From: Streptomyces roseochromogenus subsp. oscitans DS 12.976
Lineage (GTDB): Bacteria; Actinomycetota; Actinomycetes; Streptomycetales; Streptomycetaceae
Assembly: GCF_000497445.1 (NCBI RefSeq)
Contig: NZ_CM002285.1
Coordinates: 8,151,685 to 8,193,374 of the forward strand
DNA: 41,690 bases
Direction of reading: 5' to 3'
Made by a program: the position numbers and the translations under genes. Under the pieces are notes generated by a model. The model searched no databases. It had not been told where the DNA came from and was given only the letters and a program-made list of their open reading frames with translations. This document shows, piece by piece, positions 31,508 to 38,291 of the stretch. Every line of letters starts with the position of its first letter. Within the stretch, counting starts at the first letter, position 1.

Positions 31508-32723
31508 GGGTGCGGACGTCCGGGACCAGCAGCACCAGCGCGGTGACCAGGACGACCAGGACGGCGCAGCCCCACAGCGCGGCCGCCCGGCCGAGAGCGG
31601 CCTCGGCGGGGCCCGCCAGCGCCGTGGCCAGGGGCGTGAGCGCGACCGAGCCGAACCAGTCGTACGCCGAGACCCGGGAGAGCTTCTCCTCGGGGATCTC
31701 CTGGTGCAGCGCGGTCATCCAGGACACGCCGAACACCTCCACCGTCGTACCGGCGGCGAACATCACGCCGTACAGCACGCCGGTCGGCACCGGCACGGCC
31801 AGGGCGGCCGAGGGCAGGGCCAGCGGGAAGACGCAGAGCGTGCCGGCGAGGAGGAGCCGGCGGGGTTTCCAGCGGGTCATCAGCAGGGCGCCGGCCACCG
31901 TGCCCGCGCCGAACGCGGCCAGCGCCAGGCCCCACGGTCCCGCGCCGCCCAGGCTGTCGCGGGTGACGAGCGGGCCGTAGACCGCTTCGGCCGCGCCGAC
32001 CACCGCGTTGGCGATCGAGAACTGTACGACGATGCTCCACAGCCAGGGACGGCCGATGAACTCCCGCCAGCCGTCGCGGAGATCGGCCAGCATGCCCTCG
32101 CCGGGTGCGCGCGGCGGAATGTGACTGACGTCGAGGAAGGAGCGCAGGGCGGCGGCGAGGGCGAAGGCGGCCGCGTCGAGCGCGAGCACCCAGCCGGGGC
32201 CGACGGCGGCGACCAGGGCACCGCCGAGCGCCGCGCCGCCTAGAGCCGCTCCCTGCGTGGCCATGCGGAAGACGGCGAACGCCCGGCCCGCCTGCTCGCC
32301 CTCCACGGAGGACAGCAGCATGCCCTCGGCCGCCGGGCCGAAGAACGCCTGCCCCGTGCCGCCCAGCGCGGAGAGCAGCATCATCTGCCACAGCCGGGGC
32401 TCGCCGGCCAGCACGAGCACGGCGAAGGTGCCCTGCGACAGGCAGTTGAGGGCGTTGGCGGCGACCATCACCCGGTGCCGGGGCACTCGGTCCGCGAGCG
32501 TGCCGCCGATGAGCAGGAACACCACCAGTGGCAGGGTGCGCGCGGCGGCGACGAGTCCCACGTCCCCGCCGTCGCCGCCCGCGTCCAGTACCGCGAACGC
32601 GGCGGCGATGAGCGAGCCGTTCGCACCCAGGCTGGTCACGACGGCGGCGGTGGTCAGCAGGGAGTAGTTGCGGCCCGCCCAGGCGGGTCTGCGCGGGCCG
32701 TGCGGGATGGACGCTGGGTTCAC
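31428..32723 (-). CDS. MFS exporter
   Basis: The product is 431 aa with about twelve membrane helices. The loop motif 'GGTLADRVPRHRVMVAANAL' near residue 73 is the MFS motif A region. The protein resembles the MFS_3/enterobactin-exporter group and probably exports a small molecule; the substrate is unknown. It starts at a GTG (32723) with GATAGT ending six bases upstream and no ribosome site, so it is probably leaderless. Its last 25-30 residues ('TQPIAAPKAASTDAERPVEG') are antisense to the duplicated synthase tail. Confidence 0.88.
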   Translation of the reverse strand: MNPASIPHGPRRPAWAGRNYSLLTTAAVVTSLGANGSLIAAAFAVLDAGGDGGDVGLVAAARTLPLVVFLLIGGTLADRVPRHRVMVAANALNCLSQGTFAVLVLAGEPRLWQMMLLSALGGTGQAFFGPAAEGMLLSSVEGEQAGRAFAVFRMATQGAALGGAALGGALVAAVGPGWVLALDAAAFALAAALRSFLDVSHIPPRAPGEGMLADLRDGWREFIGRPWLWSIVVQFSIANAVVGAAEAVYGPLVTRDSLGGAGPWGLALAAFGAGTVAGALLMTRWKPRRLLLAGTLCVFPLALPSAALAVPVPTGVLYGVMFAAGTTVEVFGVSWMTALHQEIPEEKLSRVSAYDWFGSVALTPLATALAGPAEAALGRAAALWGCAVLVVLVTALVLLVPDVRTLPRRTQPIAAPKAASTDAERPVEGLR

Positions 32724-32828
32724 CGGGCGACTATCGCTGGCGCGCGTCGCCCGGGCAAACGATTTCTCCAGCGAACGCCCGCCTCGCCAACCGGCCGTGC
32801 GGGGCGCTTCTCCGACCGGCCCGCGGGC

Positions 32829-33899
32829 TCATTGGTTCGTGGGGTCCCCGTGCAGCCGGACCGTGCTGAGGATCTTCATGATGGTCGCCTCGGGCACCTC
32901 GCCCTTCACGCCCTTGGCCCCGTAGAAGTTGAACGACACGTAGTCGTGGACCGAGTTCTGGAAGCCGAAGGTGAGCGCCTTGCCGTCGCTGGCGCACTTG
33001 CCCTTCTGGGGCGTGTGGGCCGACTGGGCCCACCCGTAGCTGCCCGTGATGCCCGAATTGGTCTTGAAGGGGGTGGCCTTCTTGTCAAAGGTGATGCTCT
33101 TCTTGTCGGGCTGGGTGTAGCCGCCGTAGACCCACCAGGCCGGCGTGTTGATCGCGATCTCGTCCGTGCTCTTGGCGCCGCTCGCGCCCTTGGAGCCCAC
33201 GACGGCCAGGGGGGTGTCCTCGGTGCGGCCGTCCTTGTCGTCGTCGGAGCTGCACCATTTCGGCTGGTCCTCGGCGGTGCCCGACTGGATGATGTTGTCG
33301 GCCATCCCGTTCTTCTGCTTCGGGAGGTCGAAGCCGATGTCGAGGCCCGGGGACTGGATCTGCCAGTCCGCAGGCACGTCGTAGGCGACGCCCCACCTGG
33401 GGTTCACCACGACCTTCCAGCCGGGGATGGTCGGCTTCTCCGACTGGGTGCCGCGCGGGTCGTCGGTCACCGACGAGGTGGGCGTGGGCTGGGGGGCGGG
33501 CGACTGGCTCGCGTGCTGCCCGCCCTTGCCGCCGTCGGCCTGGTCGTTCTTGCCGCCCTTCTTGCCGAGGACGAGATAGCCGGTCACGCCGGCGGCGATC
33601 ACGACTGCGGCGGCCGCGACGATCGCGATCAGCTTCGTGCGGCCGCCGCCCTGCGGGGCCTGCGGGACGGGCGCGGTGGGCGGCTGTTGCTGCCCCCACT
33701 GCGGCTGCTGACCGTACGGCCCGGCCTGCGGATACTGCTGGTACCCGGGCTGCTGGTACGGGTTCTGCTGCTGATGACCCGGCTGCTGGTAACCCGACTG
33801 TTGGTATCCCGGCTGCTGATACGGATTGTGCTGCGGGTTGCCCTGTGGGTTGCCCTGCGGGTTTGGCGCGCCCCCTGGCGGCTGCTGATCTGGCCACAT
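32829..33899 (-). CDS. Q/P/Y-rich single-pass membrane protein
   Basis: The product is 356 aa. Residues 1-85 are cytoplasmic and low in complexity, with repeats such as 'GNPQGNPQHNPYQQPGYQQ'. One membrane helix follows ('LIAIVAAAAVVIAAGVTGYL', near residue 96-116). An acidic Ser/Pro linker and a globular extracellular domain of about 200 aa come next ('IPGWKVVVNPRWGVAYDVPA', two or more cysteines). This layout is widespread in Streptomyces, and its function is unknown. TAGGGT ends eight bases before the ATG at 33899; AGGG there could also serve as a weak ribosome site. Confidence 0.8.
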   Translation of the reverse strand: MWPDQQPPGGAPNPQGNPQGNPQHNPYQQPGYQQSGYQQPGHQQQNPYQQPGYQQYPQAGPYGQQPQWGQQQPPTAPVPQAPQGGGRTKLIAIVAAAAVVIAAGVTGYLVLGKKGGKNDQADGGKGGQHASQSPAPQPTPTSSVTDDPRGTQSEKPTIPGWKVVVNPRWGVAYDVPADWQIQSPGLDIGFDLPKQKNGMADNIIQSGTAEDQPKWCSSDDDKDGRTEDTPLAVVGSKGASGAKSTDEIAINTPAWWVYGGYTQPDKKSITFDKKATPFKTNSGITGSYGWAQSAHTPQKGKCASDGKALTFGFQNSVHDYVSFNFYGAKGVKGEVPEATIMKILSTVRLHGDPTNQ

Positions 33900-34070
33900 G
33901 GCCAGTAACCCTAGTGCTGTCAGGGACACGATTCGGTCACCGGCCCTCGTCAGGGTGGTAGCGAAGTGGGGTGGGCGGCAACTCGTGGGCCTGCGGGACC
34001 AGGACGCGTATCACCACCACGTGGGCACGCCGCCGGGCGTCAGGGGCTGGCCAGTGACGCTACCCGCCGG

Positions 34071-34083
34071 TAACATCTGGCTC
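34071..34083 (+). promoter_or_regulatory. Leaderless -10 element of the thioesterase gene
   Basis: TAACAT at 34071-34076 is seven bases before the ATG at 34084. No ribosome site is present. The expected transcription start is the A of the ATG. Confidence 0.5.
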
Positions 34084-34536
34084 ATGACAGTTGAGAGCGC
34101 CTCGATGGGCGAGATGCTGGCCGCCGCGGTTCCGATGGTGCGGACGTTGAACCTGGAGTTCGTCGAGGTGACCCCGGAGCGTGCCGTGTTGCGGCTGCCG
34201 GACCAGCCGGACTACCACAATCACATTGGCGGCCCCCATGCCGGCGCCATGTTCACTCTGGCCGAGTCCGCCAGTGGGGCCATCGTGCTCACGGCCTTCG
34301 GCGATCAGCTTTCGCGTGCGGTGCCGCTCGCGGTGCGGGCCGAGATCGATTACAAGAAGCTGGCCATGGGACCGGTGACGGCCACGGCGACGCTGGGCCG
34401 CCCGGCGGCCGAGGTCATCGCCGAGCTTGACGCAGGCGGGCGGCCGGAGTTTCCGGTCGGTATCGCCATACAGCGCGAAGACGGGGCCGTCACGGGCGAG
34501 ATGACGGTCGTATGGACCTTGCGGCTGAATGGCTGA
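34084..34536 (+). CDS. Hotdog-fold thioesterase-like protein (DUF4442/PaaI type)
   Basis: The product is 150 aa. The hotdog core is seen in 'LNLEFVEVTPERAVLRLPDQ' and in 'HNHIGGPHAGAMFTLAESAS', the conserved helix with the active-site region. 'EIDYKKLAMGPVTATATLG' is the long central strand. Relatives hydrolyse acyl-CoA or acyl-ACP thioesters, but the substrate is not known here. The frame is open back to 33898, yet only the ATG at 34084 has a promoter signal. A decayed copy of its 3' half lies at 36790-36960. Confidence 0.82.
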   Translation: MTVESASMGEMLAAAVPMVRTLNLEFVEVTPERAVLRLPDQPDYHNHIGGPHAGAMFTLAESASGAIVLTAFGDQLSRAVPLAVRAEIDYKKLAMGPVTATATLGRPAAEVIAELDAGGRPEFPVGIAIQREDGAVTGEMTVVWTLRLNG

Positions 34537-34985
34537 GTCGCAGGGGGAGATGCCGTAGCCCCGTTGGCTCGGCTCGATCAGAGTGCGCGCCTTGGCGCCG
34601 TCTCCAACTGTAGGCAGAATCCGGCGTACAGCTCGACTCGTCTGTCTTTTTGGCCCAGACCTGTTTCTTTGTGGCCCCGACCTGGTGTTTTGCCTCGGTC
34701 GGGGCCACATTGCGTGGGGGGATTGCCTGGTCTGTCCTGGGGGTTCCCGGGAGGTGTGCACCGGCAGGAGCGGGATTCCGCCGCCGTTGACTCAGGACGG
34801 GCAGCCGCACCGTTCAGGTGCGCCATGCCCGCGACGGGTGCGAGGTCGGCCGATGAGCCGCAGTGGGTACGGGGTCCTCGGGGGTTCCGTCCCGGCCCGT
34901 GCGGAGCATCATGTCGAGCGTCCGGTCCGGGGCGCTCAGACGTGAGGCCGCAGCGGCCCGGAGCGGGTGAGGCGCCCCTTCGGTG
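34537..34985. other. 449-bp gap without a convincing gene
   Basis: Open frames here look like chance frames in GC-rich DNA. The middle (34650-34700) is unusually T-rich and holds a repeat, TGGCCCAGACCTG then TGGCCCCGACCTG (34651 and 34672), and the hairpin at 34671-34708. Confidence 0.5.
34671..34708. terminator. Perfect 12-bp hairpin between thioesterase and XRE genes
   Basis: GTGGCCCCGACC (34671-34682) pairs with GGTCGGGGCCAC (34697-34708) around 14 bases. It lies between the convergent ends at 34536 and 34986 and is probably a shared terminator. T-rich DNA lies on its left side only. Confidence 0.6.
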
Positions 34986-35303
34986 TCACCTGTGCTGCGA
35001 CGCCGCCTCGACCGCATCGGCGGCGAATGCGGCCTTCTCCCGCGCCGAGCCATGCGCCGGACCGGTGCGCCAGACGTCGGCGAGTTCGGCCAGGGAGATG
35101 CCGAGCACCTCACTGAGCTGAACGACGGTGCCGAACGCGGGTGTGGGCAGCCGACCGGTTTCGATCTTGCGGAGGGTCTCCGGCGAGATGCCCGCCTCCA
35201 GGGCCACCTCGACGAGGCGGCGTCCGCCCCGGGCGCTGCGCAGAACGCTCCCGAGGCGTCGACCAGCAGCGATCTGTTCGGGGGCGAGGGGGAGGCGGAC
35301 CAT
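34986..35303 (-). CDS. XRE-family helix-turn-helix regulator
   Basis: The product is 105 aa, essentially one Cro/C1-type domain. The helix-turn-helix is 'LVEVALEAGISPETLRKIET' near residues 30-50, followed by 'GTVVQLSEVLGISLAELADV'. TACCGT ends six bases before the ATG at 35303 and no ribosome site is visible, so it is probably leaderless. It is divergent from map across 93 bp that contain a clear dyad. Small XRE proteins of this kind usually repress themselves and the neighbour. An ordered C-terminal sensor domain is absent. Confidence 0.82.
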   Translation of the reverse strand: MVRLPLAPEQIAAGRRLGSVLRSARGGRRLVEVALEAGISPETLRKIETGRLPTPAFGTVVQLSEVLGISLAELADVWRTGPAHGSAREKAAFAADAVEAASQHR

Positions 35304-35396
35304 GCAACCACGGTATGGCCAGGCCTTGTTGAGGGCAACCACTCCACCGTCTGGTATAAAAATACCTCTACATGTCGCGGGAATCGAGGATCGCTG
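35304..35396. promoter_or_regulatory. XRE/map divergent control region
   Basis: A perfect dyad GGTAT-AAAA-ATACC lies at 35353-35366, the most AT-rich point of the region. A third GGTAT half-site lies at 35312-35316, on the -10 box of the XRE gene (TACCGT, minus strand 35315-35310). GAGG at 35386-35389 is the ribosome site of map. Confidence 0.55.
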
Positions 35397-36215
35397 GTGA
35401 TCGAGCTCAAGTCTCCTGATCAGATCGAACGTATGCGTGTCACCGGTCAGTTCATCGGCGAGCTGCTCGCGGAGCTGGGCGAACTCGCCGATGCGGGAGT
35501 CGATCTGATGGACTTGGAGCACCACGCCCGCCGCCGGGTCAAGGAGCGCGGCGCCGAATCCTGCTACTGGGACTACTCGCCCGCGTTCGGCCGTGGTCCC
35601 TTCCGCAACGTGGTGTGCCTCTCGGTCAACGACGCCGTGCTGCACGGACTGCCGCACACGTACAAGCTGCGCGACGGGGACCTGCTGAGCATGGACTTGG
35701 CCGTCAGTATCGACGGCTGGGTCGCGGACTCGGCTTACTCCCTCATCGTGGGCACGCCGGCCGAGGAGGACCTGCGGCTGATAGAGGCGACCGAGGTCGC
35801 CCTGGAGGCCGCGATCAAGGTGGCCCAGCCAGGCGGCAAGCTGGGTGACATCTCCGCGGCTATCGGCGCCGTCGCCAAGGAGTACGGATACCCGGTCAAC
35901 CTCCAGTTCGGCGGGCACGGCCTCGGTCGCACCATGCACGAGGACCCGCACGTCCCCAACGACGGCCGCTCCGGCCGCGGCTTCAAGCTGCGCCCCGGCC
36001 TGACGATCGCGATCGAACCCTGGCTCGCCGCCGGCACGAACAAGATCGTGTACGACCCCGACGGCTGGACGATCCGCTCGGCCGACGGCTCGCGCACCGC
36101 CCACTCCGAGCACACGGTCGCCATCACCGAGGAAGGTCCGCTCGTGCTCACCCGGCGCCCGCAGCGTGAAGAGGGCCTGGAGGACAAGCAGCGGTCGTCG
36201 GCAACCGGCGACTGA
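35397..36215 (+). CDS. map: Type I methionine aminopeptidase
   Basis: The product is 272 aa from a GTG at 35397 with GAGG seven bases upstream. The five metal ligands can be seen: two Asp in 'LSMDLAVSIDGWVADSAYS', His in 'FGGHGLGRTMHEDPHVPN', Glu in 'TIAIEPWLAAG' and Glu in 'HSEHTVAIT'. The enzyme removes the initiator methionine from new proteins. It is not next to secY or adk, so it is a secondary map copy; Streptomyces usually have more than one. 'FGRGPFRNVVCLSVNDAVLH' replaces the usual FP(K/R)S segment. It is under a divergent XRE regulator, which is unusual for a housekeeping enzyme. Confidence 0.9.
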   Translation: MIELKSPDQIERMRVTGQFIGELLAELGELADAGVDLMDLEHHARRRVKERGAESCYWDYSPAFGRGPFRNVVCLSVNDAVLHGLPHTYKLRDGDLLSMDLAVSIDGWVADSAYSLIVGTPAEEDLRLIEATEVALEAAIKVAQPGGKLGDISAAIGAVAKEYGYPVNLQFGGHGLGRTMHEDPHVPNDGRSGRGFKLRPGLTIAIEPWLAAGTNKIVYDPDGWTIRSADGSRTAHSEHTVAITEEGPLVLTRRPQREEGLEDKQRSSATGD

Positions 36216-36789
36216 CGAGACGGCGGCAGGCCAACAGCGGCATCAGCCAGGCCCGACACGGCCTCGCACACGGATGCCGGCCGCTGCACGCGGTGCGCCC
36301 CTCACACTCGCCAAGCCCAGAGCCGGCCGCCCCCACCCACCCAGGCGGCGACCGCAAGCACTTCTCACAACCCTCACCGGCACCGCTGTCCATGACCGAA
36401 ATCGCCGGCGTCGACAAGAACGCCACCCACCCGGCCATCGACCGTGACTCGCGAATCAACGTCGGCATGCCGCCCGGCCCGTGCCCTGTGCGCGCCTCCC
36501 GCCCCTGCCCGCACCCGCCCTTCCGTTCCGCCGCCGCACCCCATGCGTAGACACCGGGCCGCAATTCGTTCACCGCGACTGGCTGCCACTGCCCTACTGT
36601 CGGTGTCTTCACCGGACACCGGACACGCTCCCCGCCACCGAGCGGCACTCCAACTACGGCGTCGCGCAAGACGCCCTGGACGACGCCCGCCCGGCTTCTT
36701 CCGTCGCGCCCACCACCCGCACCGCGGCAACGGCGTACTGCTCCTGGCCACCCGCCAGCGCCGCGACACCGACCAGCTCACCGACCCAT
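36216..36789. other. Decayed or non-coding stretch after map
   Basis: No open frame here shows a recognisable domain or normal Streptomyces codon pattern on either strand. Frames with names such as 'YGVAQDALDDARPA' (near 36655) hint at old coding DNA, but I cannot assign them. The stretch leads into a thioesterase remnant. Confidence 0.45.
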
Positions 36790-36960
36790 TCGGCCTGCTG
36801 GTCTCCACCGCCACGCTCGGCTGCCCGGCCCCGCCGAGGGTGGCGCCGAACTCGACGCCCGAGAGCGCCCCGAGTTCCCCGCGGCGATCGGGATCCGGTG
36901 CGCGGAGGTGCCGTGACGAGCGAGATGACGGTCGTCCGGACGCTGCGTCCCAACAGCCAG
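36790..36960 (+). pseudogene. Remnant of a DUF4442-type thioesterase
   Basis: Three frames in succession match the end of the thioesterase at 34084-34536. 'STATLG' matches its 'TATATLG', 'ELDARERPEFPAAIGIR' matches 'ELDAGGRPEFPVGIAIQ', and 'GAVTSEMTVVRTLRPN' matches 'GAVTGEMTVVWTLRLNG'. At least two frameshifts separate them. The 5' half is not recognisable. The order suggests a decayed paralogue or duplicate. Confidence 0.6.
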
Positions 36961-37023
36961 GATCGGCAAGGCATATGGGGAAGGGGGCCCGCCGGGGCGC
37001 CTCTTGTATGCCTGTGCGTCGCC

Positions 37024-37977
37024 TCAGGCGGCCCGGTGCCCGTCCCGGCCGTCGGCTTCGTCGTCCTCCAGGTCGGCCACGAACTCCTTGAGCCAGGCGG
37101 TGAATTCGGGTCCGAGGTCTGGGCGTGCGCAGGCCAGGCGGACCACCGTGCGCAGATAATCGGCCTTGTCCCCGGTGTCGTAGCGCAGACCGTCGAAGAC
37201 GACCCCGTGCACGGTGCCGCCCGCCGCGAGGTCCTGGAGCGCGTCGGTCAGCTGGATCTCGCCGCCGCGGCCCGGCGGGGTGCGCTCCAGGACGTCGAAG
37301 ACGGCCGGGTCGAGGACATAACGGCCGATGACCGCGTACCGGCTCGGCGCGGTCCCGGGCGCCGGCTTCTCCACCAGGCCGGTGACCCGTACGACACCCT
37401 CCTCGTCCGTCGGTTCCACCGCCGCGCAGCCGTAGAGGTGGATCTGCTCCGGGTCGGCCTCCATCAGCGCGACCACGCTGCCCGCGTGAGCCTCGCGGAC
37501 TTCCAGCATGCGGCTCAGCAAGGTCTCGCGCGCGTCGATGAGATCGTCGCCGAGGAGGACCGCGAAGGGCTGGTTCCCGACGTGGTGGCGGGCGCACAGC
37601 ACAGCGTGGCCGAGGCCGAGCGGGTCGCCCTGGCGGATGTGGTGGATGTCGGCGAGCCGCGCCGGATCGCGCACCGCGTCCAGCCGCACGGTGTCGCCCT
37701 TGGCCGCCAACGCCTGTTCCAGTTCGAAGGCGTTGTCGAAGTGGTCCTCGATGGCGCGCTTGTGCCGGCCGGTGACCATCAGGATGTCTTCCAGACCGGC
37801 CGCGGCCGCCTCCTCGACCACGTACTGGATGGCCGGCTTGTCGACGACCGGCAGCATCTCCTTCGGGGTGGCCTTGGTTGCGGGCAGGAACCGGGTGCCG
37901 AGTCCGGCGGCGGGTACGACCGCCTTGCGGACCGCGGGGCGGGCGGCGGGGGTCGCTGAGGAGTGGGGGGCGATCAT
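37024..37977 (-). CDS. galU: UTP--glucose-1-phosphate uridylyltransferase
   Basis: The product is 317 aa. The nucleotidyltransferase signature 'GLGTRFLPATKATPKEMLPV' is near residue 24, the lysine of 'VVDKPAIQYVVEEA' follows, and 'LLGDDLID' and 'GLVEKPAPG' complete the active site. The enzyme makes UDP-glucose for wall polymers, glycolipids and trehalose. The ATG at 37977 (start 'MIAPHSS') has only a weak ribosome site; another ATG lies three codons upstream. It is transcribed away from the sigma-like gene at 38292. Confidence 0.92.
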   Translation of the reverse strand: MIAPHSSATPAARPAVRKAVVPAAGLGTRFLPATKATPKEMLPVVDKPAIQYVVEEAAAAGLEDILMVTGRHKRAIEDHFDNAFELEQALAAKGDTVRLDAVRDPARLADIHHIRQGDPLGLGHAVLCARHHVGNQPFAVLLGDDLIDARETLLSRMLEVREAHAGSVVALMEADPEQIHLYGCAAVEPTDEEGVVRVTGLVEKPAPGTAPSRYAVIGRYVLDPAVFDVLERTPPGRGGEIQLTDALQDLAAGGTVHGVVFDGLRYDTGDKADYLRTVVRLACARPDLGPEFTAWLKEFVADLEDDEADGRDGHRAA

Positions 37978-38291
37978 GCGGCCCATGCTGCGGGACGCGG
38001 ATGAGAGCACGCCCGGAGAAGCATGGGAACCGGCTGTGAGGTGATACCGGTGATACGGCCGGTAACTGTTGTGCAATTCGCCGACTTTGAAGTCGAGTCA
38101 ATCGAACTTCTTGTTTCCTGTGAGTCGCGTGTGCGAAGGTAAGCCTTCCCGCGGGAGGGCAAAGGCAGGCGTTGAGCGCCCCGGCCGGCCCTTTAGGTAT
38201 GTACCAGATCCAGGTGTGCACCAAATCGGCACTGCTTTCCGATAGGACGGCATTTCGTGTGCGGCCCTGTCGCTGGAAAGGAAATGGTTCC
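37978..38291. promoter_or_regulatory. Divergent region between galU and the sigma-like gene
   Basis: This 314-bp region has no gene. It holds the dyad CGACTT-TG-AAGTCG (38082-38095), a second dyad GAAGG-TAAG-CCTTC (38135-38148) and the near-repeat TGATACCGG/TGATACGG at 38042-38058. TTGACT on the minus strand (38101-38096) next to the first dyad is a possible -35 box for galU. AAAGGAAAT near 38276 is the ribosome site of the gene at 38292. Confidence 0.4.

Noticed and set aside
36444..37959. Long open frames over 36444-37959 on the plus strand.
   Set aside because: They are mostly antisense to galU or in decayed DNA, without domains or ribosome sites.
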